Below are positions 18,154 through 26,366 of a DNA stretch of 64,000 nucleotides, one piece after another. The stretch comes from Novosphingobium sp. PhB57 (GTDB lineage: Bacteria; Pseudomonadota; Alphaproteobacteria; Sphingomonadales; Sphingomonadaceae): NCBI RefSeq assembly GCF_004342985.1, contig NZ_SMBO01000003.1:124001-188000 (forward strand). The letters are read 5' to 3'. Within the stretch, counting starts at the first letter, position 1, and each line of letters opens with the position of its first letter. Position numbers and translations under genes: made by a program. Under the pieces are notes generated by a model, which saw nothing but the letters and a program-made list of their open reading frames with translations, made no database searches and was not told the DNA's origin.

Positions 18154-19464
18154 ATGACCAGCCTCACTCTCGAAGCGCCCCGTTCGGCGCCCTCCTTCCG
18201 CCACCGGCTGATGCCGCTGCTGATCCTGGCGCTCGCCATGGCCGGCGGCTTCACGATGATGGGTTCTTTCAGCATGGTGCAGGAAGGCGCCAAGGCGGAA
18301 ATGGGGCTGAGCGACTATGCCTTGGGCCTTGTCCAGGGCGTTTCGGCAGCGGTGCCGCTGGTGGTCTTCTCGATCCCGATCGGCATTCTCGTCGACCGCC
18401 GCAACCGGGTTCGGCTGCTGCTTCTGCTGGGGCTGGTCTGGACCGCGGGCACGCTCTTGACCGCTTTCGCGCAGAACCTGCCGGTGCTGTTCCTGGCGCG
18501 GATGATGGCGGGCATCGGCACGACCGGTGCGTTGACCGCAGCACTTTCGCTGACCGCGGACCTCTGCGCGCCCGAGCAGCGGGGGCGGGCGATGCTGGTC
18601 GTGACACTGGGCAAGTGCCTGGGCCAGGCAGGTGCTTTCGCACTGGCGGGATGGCTGCTGGGCGCCATGATCCACGCGCCGCTTCCCTTCATGCACGGCC
18701 TCTCCCCATGGCGCGGAACCCACGTCCTGCTGGCCGCGATCAGCGTGTGCCTGATCCTGCCACTGCTCGCCTTGCGGGAACCCGAGCGCCACGAAGTGGA
18801 GGCGAGCATCCATGCGCCGTTCGCGGTCGTCGTCCACGAACTCTGGGCCAGGCGGGCGTTCCTGATCCCGTTGTTCATCGGGCAAGTGAGCGTGGTCATG
18901 GCCGATGCGGCCGCCAGCATCTGGGCCTCGCCGGTCCTGTCGCGCAGCTATGGCCTGGCGCCTGAGGCCTTCGCCGGATGGATGGGCGCGCTGATCTTTT
19001 CGGCCGGGCTGGTGGGATCGATCCTCGGCGGGCTTGCGGCGGATCTTGGTCAGAAGACCGGGCGTCGGGGCGGTTTGCTGATCGGCGCGGTTCTGGCGGC
19101 CGCGGCAGGCGTACCGGCGGCACTGTTTCCCATTGCCCCGAGCGTGCCGCTGTTCGCTGCTGCGGTAGGCCTGCTGATGTTCTGCGGTACGGTCACCGGG
19201 CTGATAACTTCGGTGGCTCTCACCGTGCTGATCCCCAACGAACTGCGCGGATTGTGCATCGGCGCCTTCATCGCCCTGGCCGGGCTGGTCGGCTTCGGTG
19301 TGGCACCTTCGCTGGTGGCCTGGGTCAGCGGCCTGCTCGGCGGCGAGGCGCACCTGGGGCAGGGGCTGGCGATCGTCGGCGCTATCGTAGGAGCCGTCTC
19401 GGTCCTGGCGTTCCTCCAGGCCATGCGCCGGGCGCCGCTTTCCGCGACCTTGGAACCTATCTGA
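18154..19464 (+). CDS. Major facilitator superfamily transporter
   Basis: A 436-residue integral membrane protein with about twelve hydrophobic segments, the first at residues 18-40. An MFS signature loop lies between helices 2 and 3 (IGILVDRRNRVR). The central cytoplasmic region contains REPERHEVE. The family moves organic acids or drugs using proton gradients across the inner membrane. It is downstream of the TonB receptor and FAD dehydrogenase in the same orientation. It probably completes uptake of the compound brought in by the receptor. Its stop codon lies inside the left arm of the inverted repeat 19454-19493. Confidence 0.85.
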   Translation: MTSLTLEAPRSAPSFRHRLMPLLILALAMAGGFTMMGSFSMVQEGAKAEMGLSDYALGLVQGVSAAVPLVVFSIPIGILVDRRNRVRLLLLLGLVWTAGTLLTAFAQNLPVLFLARMMAGIGTTGALTAALSLTADLCAPEQRGRAMLVVTLGKCLGQAGAFALAGWLLGAMIHAPLPFMHGLSPWRGTHVLLAAISVCLILPLLALREPERHEVEASIHAPFAVVVHELWARRAFLIPLFIGQVSVVMADAAASIWASPVLSRSYGLAPEAFAGWMGALIFSAGLVGSILGGLAADLGQKTGRRGGLLIGAVLAAAAGVPAALFPIAPSVPLFAAAVGLLMFCGTVTGLITSVALTVLIPNELRGLCIGAFIALAGLVGFGVAPSLVAWVSGLLGGEAHLGQGLAIVGAIVGAVSVLAFLQAMRRAPLSATLEPI

Positions 19465-19493
19465 TAGCTCTTGCAGAAGCTGTCAGATAGGTT
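19454..19493 (+). repeat. 16-bp inverted repeat carrying two AGATAGGTT elements
   Basis: AACCTATCTGATAGCT (19454-19469) and AGCTGTCAGATAGGTT (19478-19493) are complementary at 15 of 16 positions, the exception being a G-U pair, around an 8-base loop. The left arm covers the MFS stop codon. There is no T-run after it. The outer nine bases match the element upstream of the TonB receptor at 14442-14450, so the repeat may serve both as transcript-end hairpin and as operator for the regulator genes that follow. Confidence 0.6.
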
Positions 19494-19519
19494 ATCTTGC
19501 CAGAAGGAGAGGAGGGGCG

Positions 19520-20314
19520 ATGGAAAACGAATCCCCAATGGCTGCGATCGAAGTGTCGCCGGAAATGGTCAGTCTGGTTGGAGCAGGCCCCGTGCTGCCG
19601 CTCGATGCGCTGTCGTCCCCAGCCGCGCCGGTCGCTTTCGTGGTCACGTTTGGCTCTGCGGGCATAGCAGCGACCTTGCGCTACCTGGCCGCCCCCGATT
19701 GCCCGTCTCTGGACGCCGAGCGGCAGGAACGGGTGATCCTGCTGGTGGCACGCGCCGCTTGCGAGCGGATCCTGGGCGCGGCCTCGCTGCCCGCCGACGG
19801 TGCGCTCCATCACCTCCCGGCAGACTTGCGGGCCATAGCCCTGGCCATTCGCGATTGCGACCTGCCGGAAATGGCGCGCACGCCTTATCGTCTGGCCAAG
19901 AGCATCGAACTGCTTTGCGATATCCTGCGCGCGCAAGGGCAGGGCGATCTCGTGCCCGTCAGCCAGGACCGCGTAATTTCCAGCGCCGATACCCGCCGGC
20001 TTCTGGCCGCGCGCCGCATCATCGAGGAACGCTGGGCGGAAAAGTTGACGCTCGACATGATCGCCCGCGCAGCCGGTCTCAACCGCGCCAAGCTCACCCG
20101 CGGTTTCCGCGAGATGTTCGATTGCAGCGTGGCCGACGCCCTTGCCGATCAACGGCTGCGCCGGGCGGGACAGATGCTGCTGTCCACCGATCTGCCGGTC
20201 TCTTCCATCGGCTATCGCTGCGGCTATCTCAACAATGCCAGTTTCACCCGCGCCTTCGCCCGCAAGTTCGGGCAGGCGCCCACTTACTACCGCGCAGGGA
20301 GACTGGCCGCGTGA
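19520..20314 (+). CDS. AraC-family transcriptional regulator
   Basis: A 264-residue regulator. The C-terminal region (about 165-262) holds the two helix-turn-helix units of AraC proteins, seen as LTLDMIARAAGLNRAKLTR and a second unit around VSSIGYRCGYLNNASFTRAF, ending GQAPTYYR. The N-terminal 160 residues match no sensor domain that I recognise. Ribosome-binding site AGGAGAGGAGGGG lies just upstream. The stop overlaps the GTG of the FadR-type gene by four bases, so both regulators are made together. It presumably controls the adjoining catabolic genes. Confidence 0.85.
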   Translation: MENESPMAAIEVSPEMVSLVGAGPVLPLDALSSPAAPVAFVVTFGSAGIAATLRYLAAPDCPSLDAERQERVILLVARAACERILGAASLPADGALHHLPADLRAIALAIRDCDLPEMARTPYRLAKSIELLCDILRAQGQGDLVPVSQDRVISSADTRRLLAARRIIEERWAEKLTLDMIARAAGLNRAKLTRGFREMFDCSVADALADQRLRRAGQMLLSTDLPVSSIGYRCGYLNNASFTRAFARKFGQAPTYYRAGRLAA

Positions 20315-21030
20315 CGACACGGACGCTGGAAGGGCGAATGGCGGAGGGCGGCGGCTCGCTGGTGGAGCAGGCGGTTCAGGCCGTGCGCGGTCATATCCGT
20401 TCGAACGACCTCAAGGTGGGCGATACCCTGCCGGGTGAGGGGCAGTTCGCTGCCGATCTCGGTGTCAGTCGCGCCGTCATGCGTGAGGCTTTCGGCGCAT
20501 TGGCTGCCCTGCGCCTGATCGACGTGGGCAATGGCCGACGTCCCCGCGTCGGTGCGATCGACGGCTCGGTGATCGGCACCTCGCTGGACCATGCCGTGGC
20601 GACATCGCAGATCAGCGTGGCCGAAGTATGGGACGTGCGCCGCACCGTCGAAGTCCGCATCGCCGCGCTGGCGGCCGAGAAGCGCAGCGACCTTCAGGCC
20701 GAGCAGATCCTCGCTCTCTCGGAATCCATGGCCCGCGCCGATGGCAACATGGCACAGATAACGGCCTTCGATACCGCCTTCCACCAGGTGATCGCGGCCG
20801 CCTCGGGCAATTTCCTGTTCAGCCAGATCGTCCGCTCTTTCGAGCCGCAGATGGAGTTCGCCGTGCCGCGCGCCTGGGATACCCGGCGGACCGAGGAGGA
20901 GAAGGCGGCGATCCTCAGTCTCCACCGCCGCATCGCCCAGGCCATTGCCGACCGTGATCCGGACGCGGCGGCTGCGGCCATGACCGCCCATTTCGACGCA
21001 TCGATCGGCGATCAGCTGCTGAACGGATAG
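20311..21030 (+). CDS. FadR-subfamily GntR transcriptional regulator (FCD domain)
   Basis: A 239-residue FCD-type GntR regulator. The winged helix spans about residues 15-85 (LPGEGQFAADLGVSRAVMREAF) and the FCD ligand-binding domain spans 100-230 (VWDVRRTVEVRIAALAA). Start GTG at 20311 overlaps the AraC stop; an ATG at 20338 behind GGAAGGG is an alternative giving 230 residues. FadR-type regulators bind GGT-N3-ACC-like dyads, which fits the element at 14442-14460 before the TonB receptor. The inducer would be an organic acid from the pathway. That assignment is inference. Confidence 0.85.
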   Translation: MTTRTLEGRMAEGGGSLVEQAVQAVRGHIRSNDLKVGDTLPGEGQFAADLGVSRAVMREAFGALAALRLIDVGNGRRPRVGAIDGSVIGTSLDHAVATSQISVAEVWDVRRTVEVRIAALAAEKRSDLQAEQILALSESMARADGNMAQITAFDTAFHQVIAAASGNFLFSQIVRSFEPQMEFAVPRAWDTRRTEEEKAAILSLHRRIAQAIADRDPDAAAAAMTAHFDASIGDQLLNG

Positions 21031-21050
21031 GGCCGGGCTATCCGCTCCGT

Positions 21051-21605
21051 TTAGCCGTGCCATTCCGAGGCGAGCAGGCCAAAGATCAGCGAATCGCGAA
21101 TGCCGATGTGAGTGTGCCATTCGCCGCGCAGATGGCCTTCGAGCCGGAAGCCCAGGCTTTCCAGCAGGGCAATCGAACCGCGATTGTCGGGGTCGGTATC
21201 GGCGAAGACGCGCCGCTGGCCCTCCGCGAAAAGCTGTCCGATCACGGCGGCCACGGCCTCGCGGCCGATCCCGCGGCCCTGCGCCTCCCGCGAGAGGAGA
21301 TAGCCGATCTCGCTGACACCTTGCCGCTTGCTCCCGGCCGAGACGAAGCCGATGGCATGGCGGCTTCCAGTCTCCAGGATCGCCCAGGTTCGCCACGATC
21401 CGGCTTTCTCCAACCCGAAATCCTCGCGCAGTTCGCGCGGGCCGGCAAAAGGCGCTCGGGACCACCATGTCATGATCCCCGGATCGGACATCGCCGGGAA
21501 CAGGGCTTCGGCATCGTCAGGCGTCCGCCCGCGCAAGGTCAGCCGCTCGGTGACGATGACGGGCAGTGCCTGGTTCTCGCTCACCGCTTGATCTTTCGAT
21601 GTCAC
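21051..21605 (-). CDS. GNAT-family N-acetyltransferase (RimJ/RimL-like)
   Basis: A 184-residue acetyltransferase of the type that acetylates N-termini or small amines using acetyl-CoA. The N-terminal TERLTLRGRTPDDA and the acetyl-CoA-binding loop EAQGRGIGREAV are clear. The C-terminal SLGFRLEGHLRGEW is typical of RimJ/RimL-like members. The start is a GTG; another in-frame GTG lies seven codons in. It is 36 bases downstream of the SRPBCC gene and probably co-transcribed. The acceptor is unknown. Confidence 0.8.
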   Translation of the reverse strand: MTSKDQAVSENQALPVIVTERLTLRGRTPDDAEALFPAMSDPGIMTWWSRAPFAGPRELREDFGLEKAGSWRTWAILETGSRHAIGFVSAGSKRQGVSEIGYLLSREAQGRGIGREAVAAVIGQLFAEGQRRVFADTDPDNRGSIALLESLGFRLEGHLRGEWHTHIGIRDSLIFGLLASEWHG

Positions 21606-21641
21606 CCTGTCGTCCCCCGCCTGGCCGGATGCGTAACCTTA

Positions 21642-22073
21642 TCACCGTTCCGGTCGATCTCGCCATTCGGCGCTTTCCCCCTCCAGCAGGCGTTTGAGCG
21701 CCTTGAGATCCTTCGTGACCGTGGCGGCGTCCGCAAAGAAGTCCTCGTCGGACATGCCGGGCTGACGAAACAGCAGGAAGACAACTTCGGTCCCCTCGCC
21801 ATTGGCGACGAGGCGCAGGGGTATGTAGATTTCCGGCTTGCCGGGCAGGGATACCCAGTGATCGAGCACGCCGAAAGCATTGGGCGGACTGAACCGCACG
21901 GTGGCCGTGCCTGCGGGCGTTTCGGCCAGCCAGCGCGCGCCGTCCCGGTGCAGCGAGGATGACATGCCGGAGGCCCATTCCGGAAAGTTTTCAGGCAGGG
22001 ATGCGAAGGCATAGGCCGCATCGAACGGGCAGTCGATCGTGCGTGTAATGGCGCGCGCGTCAAGGATCGTCAT
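21642..22073 (-). CDS. SRPBCC/START-like domain protein
   Basis: A 143-residue protein of the polyketide-cyclase/START-like fold, a single hydrophobic cavity that binds small lipophilic molecules. Typical features are CPFDAAYAFASLPENFPEW near the N-terminus and the long C-terminal helix (DLKALKRLLEGE). The ATG at 22073 has GGAG six bases upstream; a TTG at 22085 is less likely. It forms a two-gene unit with the downstream acetyltransferase. No specific function can be given. Confidence 0.72.
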   Translation of the reverse strand: MTILDARAITRTIDCPFDAAYAFASLPENFPEWASGMSSSLHRDGARWLAETPAGTATVRFSPPNAFGVLDHWVSLPGKPEIYIPLRLVANGEGTEVVFLLFRQPGMSDEDFFADAATVTKDLKALKRLLEGESAEWRDRPER

Positions 22074-22205
22074 GGTCGGCTCCAACGGGGCAGCGATGTT
22101 CCCGAGATAGTCGGTGAGATAGGTATTGCCTGCGCCTTTCGCTTGCCGACGAAAAGGCAGCCGTGCCGGAAATCCGACGGATCGAACAGTCCGGGCACGT
22201 CATGT

Positions 22206-22220
22206 GTTCACATTTTGTTC
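22206..22220 (+). promoter_or_regulatory. LexA box (SOS operator) of dinB
   Basis: GTTC (22206-22209) and GTTC (22217-22220) are separated by seven bases, exactly the alphaproteobacterial LexA operator GTTC-N7-GTTC. It lies 21 bases before the dinB start codon and so overlaps the expected promoter. This predicts damage-induced expression. Confidence 0.85.
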
Positions 22221-22241
22221 GCGCAGTGCTAGGCCCCCCAT

Positions 22242-23324
22242 ATGCCGGATGCTGCGGACAGGAAGATCATTCACGTCGACATGGACGCATTCTTTGCGTC
22301 GGTCGAGCAGCGGGACGATCCTGCACTGCGGGGAAAGCCCGTGGCGGTCGGCCATGCTGCTGCGCGGGGCGTGGTGGCGGCGGCCAGTTATGAGGCGCGC
22401 AAGTTCGGCGTGCGCTCTGCGCTGCCATCGGTCACGGCGCTGCGCCGCTGCCCGGACCTGCTGTTCGTGCCGCCGCGTTTCGACGTCTACAAGGCCGTGT
22501 CGCGGCAGATCCACGCGATCTTTTCGGACTATACCGATCTCGTCCAGCCGCTCTCGCTCGATGAGGCTTATCTCGATGTCACCGCCAATCGCCGCGGCCT
22601 TCCCACCGCGTGGAAGACCGCAAAGGAGATCCGCGCGCGCATCCTGGAGGAAACCGGGCTGACCGCTTCGGCGGGCATTTCCTACAACAAGTTTCTCGCC
22701 AAGCTGGCGTCGGACCAGCGCAAGCCGAACGGGCAGTTCGCGGTGACGCCCGACATGGGGGCGGACTGGGTGGAGACGCTGCCGGTGAAGCGCTTCCACG
22801 GCGTGGGGCCGGTCACGGCGGCCAAGATGGAGCGCCTGGGCATCGAAACGGGCGCAGACTTGCGCGTCAAGTCGCTGGAATTCCTGCAGCGGCATTTCGG
22901 AAGCTCCGCCGAATGGTACTTCCGCATCGCGCGCGGCATAGACGAGCGGCCGGTCAATCCGGATCGTGAGCGCAAGTCCTCCGGCTCGGAAACCACGTTC
23001 GATCGGGATCTCACGCTCGACGCCGAGATCGAGGCCGGTGTGCTCGGTCAGGCTGACGATGTCTGGGCCTGGTGCGAGCGGGCGCAGGCCTTCGGACGCA
23101 CGGTGACGGTCAAGGTCAAGTACGGCGATTTCCAGCTCATCACCCGCAGCCGCACCCAGCCCGGCGTCGTCCGCCGTCACGAGGACTTGCGCGAGGCGAG
23201 CCTCGCGCTGATCCGCTCCGTCCTCCCGACCGACAAGGGCATACGCCTGGTGGGCGTTACCGTTTCGAACTTCGACAAGCCCGAGGAAGAGGAAGCGGCC
23301 TTGCCGCTGTTCGGCACCCGCTGA
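22242..23324 (+). CDS. dinB: DNA polymerase IV (Y family)
   Basis: A 360-residue translesion polymerase that extends past damaged bases with low fidelity. Catalytic acidic residues are visible in HVDMDAFFASVEQ (near residues 9-21) and SLDEAYLDVT (near 102-111). Helix-hairpin-helix and little-finger regions follow (FHGVGPVTAAKMERLGIETG). The C-terminal ALPLFGTR is a likely beta-clamp-binding motif. A perfect LexA box precedes the gene. The length is normal for DinB. The gene stands alone. Confidence 0.95.
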   Translation: MPDAADRKIIHVDMDAFFASVEQRDDPALRGKPVAVGHAAARGVVAAASYEARKFGVRSALPSVTALRRCPDLLFVPPRFDVYKAVSRQIHAIFSDYTDLVQPLSLDEAYLDVTANRRGLPTAWKTAKEIRARILEETGLTASAGISYNKFLAKLASDQRKPNGQFAVTPDMGADWVETLPVKRFHGVGPVTAAKMERLGIETGADLRVKSLEFLQRHFGSSAEWYFRIARGIDERPVNPDRERKSSGSETTFDRDLTLDAEIEAGVLGQADDVWAWCERAQAFGRTVTVKVKYGDFQLITRSRTQPGVVRRHEDLREASLALIRSVLPTDKGIRLVGVTVSNFDKPEEEEAALPLFGTR

Positions 23325-23342
23325 CCGCCATGCCGACAGGCT

Positions 23343-24464
23343 TCAGCCGAGGCTCGGATCGATCAGGAACTTCTCGCCCGTCGCCTTGCGCTCGTAGACG
23401 CGCAGCACGTCGGGATCGAGCGCCTGGGCCAGGCCGATGACGCGGGAATAATGGCTGGCGAAAGTCGTATCGAGTTCCGCCACCACGCGGCTGCGCAGCT
23501 TCATCGCCACTTCGGGACCGGCTTTCTGGAGGAAGGGGAAGAGCAGCCAGCCCGAGACGCCCCACTGGAACCCGAAGGCAAGGCGGTTCAGCACCGTGGG
23601 GGAGGGGTCCAGGGCGCCGTAGATATAGAGCTGCTTGAACTCCATGGAGCCGTAACGGCTGTATTCCGTCATCCGCTTCAACGAAGCCCGTTCCATGGCC
23701 TGGAGGATCGTGCCGGGAAGCGTGCCGCCGCCGATGGCATCGAAAGCGACGGTGGCGCCGGTCTGCTCGACGGCCTCGGCCAGGCGGGCGCCGAAGTCCT
23801 CGTCCTGGCTGTTGACGATGTGCTCGGCGCCGATCTTGCGCAGAATGTCGGCCTGCTGCTCGGAGCGGACGATATTGACCAGGGGGATGCCGTCGTGGAG
23901 GCAGATCTTCTGCAGCATCTGCCCCAGGTTAGAGGCCGCTGCGGTATGAACGATGGCCTTGTGCCCTTCGCGCCGGGCCGTTTCGACGAAGCCCAGGGCC
24001 GTCAGCGGGTTGACGAACATCGAGGCGCCCTGGGCCGAAGTCGCGCCATCGGGCAGGGGGATCACGTCGCTGGCCTTGATGCGGCGATAGTCGGCGAACA
24101 TGCCGCCGCCGATCATGCCGACCCGTTTGCCCTTCAGCGCCGCCGCGCTGCCGCCCGCTGCCACGACGATGCCGGCCCCTTCGTTGCCGACGGACATCGA
24201 CTGGCCAAGCCGGCCGGATACGGCGGACATGCGGCTCTCCGGAATGGCGAAACGCAGACGCGGGCGATCGCCTTCGAGCTTTTCCATGGTGGAGACATCC
24301 GCCGGGCCGAGGAGCAGGCCGAGATCGCTCGGATTGATCGGTGTGGCCTCCACGCGCACGACGATCTCGTCGTCGGCAGGTTCGTCGATGCGAACGTCCT
24401 CCAGCGACAGGGTGAGTCTGCCGTCCTCGATCGTCGATCTCAGTTCGCGTCCAGTGAGGTCCAT
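23343..24464 (-). CDS. Zinc-independent quinone-oxidoreductase-like MDR alcohol dehydrogenase
   Basis: A 373-residue medium-chain dehydrogenase/reductase. The GroES-like N-domain includes ATPINPSDLGLLLG and SVGNEGAGIVVAAG. The Rossmann domain begins near HTAAASNLGQMLQKIC, with an AASNLGQ loop in place of the usual glycine motif. The cysteines of the structural zinc lobe are absent, as in quinone-oxidoreductase types. The start at 24464 has GGAGAAG just upstream on the minus strand; a longer frame to 24536 is open but lacks such a site. It reduces or oxidises carbonyls with NADPH. Substrate unknown. Confidence 0.85.
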   Translation of the reverse strand: MDLTGRELRSTIEDGRLTLSLEDVRIDEPADDEIVVRVEATPINPSDLGLLLGPADVSTMEKLEGDRPRLRFAIPESRMSAVSGRLGQSMSVGNEGAGIVVAAGGSAAALKGKRVGMIGGGMFADYRRIKASDVIPLPDGATSAQGASMFVNPLTALGFVETARREGHKAIVHTAAASNLGQMLQKICLHDGIPLVNIVRSEQQADILRKIGAEHIVNSQDEDFGARLAEAVEQTGATVAFDAIGGGTLPGTILQAMERASLKRMTEYSRYGSMEFKQLYIYGALDPSPTVLNRLAFGFQWGVSGWLLFPFLQKAGPEVAMKLRSRVVAELDTTFASHYSRVIGLAQALDPDVLRVYERKATGEKFLIDPSLG

Positions 24465-24746
24465 GATCTTCTCCGGTTGGCGGCCGAGGGGGCCGAAGCT
24501 GGCAGGGCGCTCTACAGCGCGGCACGTCCGGGCCAACTTAGTCGGCCCCGCCTGCTGTGCAAGGCGTCCGGTCGCCCAAGGCGGTCATGAGAGCCGCGTG
24601 GGCGGCGGCCGGCATGGCCAGGGATCGGATCGTCGCCCGAAGGTTGCCAAGGATCGCGGGAAGCCGCATGTCAGGGACTAGCGAGCACGCCCGATCCGTG
24701 AAGCTGGAGACACGTCCTGGAAACCATAGGCAGAGATCTTCGCGAG

Positions 24747-26327
24747 ATGCAGCGGGTGCCCCTGGCAGCCTCCCACGTCGCCGCCCTTCGCGAGGCCGGA
24801 TCCGAGGTGGAATATGCCGCGGGCACGCTCATCGTCGATACGGGCGATCCGGTCGACCGGTTCGTCTATGTTGAGGAAGGGGAGATCGAGGTCGTGAACC
24901 CGTTCACCCGGGAGCGGCACGTTCCATCGACGCTCGGGCCGACGCAGTTCATGGGGGAAATGTCCTTCCTGGACGGCGGCAGCTGGTCCCTGCCGATGCG
25001 GACGGTCAGCGACACGAAGGTCATCGAAGTGCCGAGGCCGGTGATGTTGCGGCTCATGTCGGAAATTCCGGAAATGTCCGACATCATCATCACCGTGCTC
25101 GCCGCGCGGCGGCGGCGGCAGCTCGATGCCGGTGACGGGATGCTGGTGCTGATCGGGGAGGACGAAGACGCGTCTATCCGCCGGATCGCGGAATTCGCCA
25201 GCCGCAATCGCTTTCCTTATACCAGCTACGCGCTGGGCAGCGAGGATGCTCGGCTCGTCGCCACAAGCTGCTCCGTTTCGGAAGACACCCCTGCCGTCAT
25301 TTTCGGGCGCAACAATGTCGTGGCGGACCCCACGCCGGACAAAGTGGCGCGCCTGCTGGGTCTCAACCGGGAACTGGTGGACGACGAGGAATTCGATGTC
25401 GTCATCGTCGGCGGCGGGCCTGCCGGCGTTGCGGCCGGTGTCTATGCCGGAGCCGAAGGCCTGCGGGCACTGGTGGTGGAAGATACGGCCATCGGCGGTC
25501 AGGCCGGAACCTCCAGTCGCATCGAGAACTACATGGGCTTTCCCACCGGCATTTCCGGCGCCGATCTCGTGTGGCGCGGCGAAGTTCAGGCGATGAAGTT
25601 CGGGACGCGCTTCGCCATGCCGCGGCGTGTCGTGAAGCTGGACCGGCTGGAGGACAAGCAGTTCTGCGCCACGTTCGACAACGGCCAGCGGGTGCGGGCC
25701 GGAGCGGTCGTCGTCGCCACGGGTGTCCAGTACCGCCGCCTGCCCATCGATGGCCTGGCGGAGCTGGAGGGCAAGGGCGTCTACTACGCCGCCACCGAGA
25801 ACGAGGCGCGTTTCTGCCGGAATGCACCGACCGTGGTGATCGGCGGCGGCAACTCGGCGGGGCAGGCGGCGATGTTCCTCAGCCGGTCCTCGGCCCATGT
25901 GAACGTGGTGGTGCGGGGCGGCACGCTGGCGGCATCCATGTCCAACTACCTGTCCAGTCGGCTCCAGGCCGACCCCGCGGTCTCGATCGACTACCAGTGC
26001 GAAGTCGTGGCGGTTCACGGGGATGGTAAGCTGGAATCCGTGACCATCCGCGACGCGCAGGGCACTCGCGAGCATCCCGCTTGCGCGCTGTTCATCATGG
26101 TCGGCGCCGCGCCGAACACGGAGTGGCTGGCGGATCTCATCACTCTCGACAACTGCGGTTTCGTGCAGACGGGCGAGAGCGTTGGCGGAAGCTCGCCTTA
26201 CGCCACCTCCTGTCCGGGCATCTTTGCGGTAGGCGACGTTCGGGCGAGGTCGGTGAAGCGCGTCGCATCCTCGGTAGGGGAGGGGTCCGTGGTCATTTCC
26301 AGCGTGTGGAACCACATTCGGACGTGA
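24747..26327 (+). CDS. cNMP-binding domain fused to thioredoxin-reductase-like flavoprotein lacking CxxC
   Basis: A 526-residue fusion. Residues 1-120 form a cyclic-nucleotide-binding (Crp-like) beta-roll. Residues 130-205 look like a thioredoxin/glutaredoxin-fold module (GMLVLIGEDED). Residues 215-526 are a thioredoxin-reductase-like flavoprotein with FAD motif GGGPAG (222-227), NADPH motif GGGNSAG (366-372) and a late GDVR. The redox-active CATC of true thioredoxin reductases is replaced by YYAATENEARFC (346-357), so a dithiol mechanism is unlikely. Related fusions are known in actinobacteria and proteobacteria, but their function is not settled. No partner gene is adjacent. Confidence 0.85.
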   Translation: MQRVPLAASHVAALREAGSEVEYAAGTLIVDTGDPVDRFVYVEEGEIEVVNPFTRERHVPSTLGPTQFMGEMSFLDGGSWSLPMRTVSDTKVIEVPRPVMLRLMSEIPEMSDIIITVLAARRRRQLDAGDGMLVLIGEDEDASIRRIAEFASRNRFPYTSYALGSEDARLVATSCSVSEDTPAVIFGRNNVVADPTPDKVARLLGLNRELVDDEEFDVVIVGGGPAGVAAGVYAGAEGLRALVVEDTAIGGQAGTSSRIENYMGFPTGISGADLVWRGEVQAMKFGTRFAMPRRVVKLDRLEDKQFCATFDNGQRVRAGAVVVATGVQYRRLPIDGLAELEGKGVYYAATENEARFCRNAPTVVIGGGNSAGQAAMFLSRSSAHVNVVVRGGTLAASMSNYLSSRLQADPAVSIDYQCEVVAVHGDGKLESVTIRDAQGTREHPACALFIMVGAAPNTEWLADLITLDNCGFVQTGESVGGSSPYATSCPGIFAVGDVRARSVKRVASSVGEGSVVISSVWNHIRT

Positions 26328-26366
26328 GCGGGAGCCTGCCTCGGTATGGGCTGTCGCGGCCGGGCC

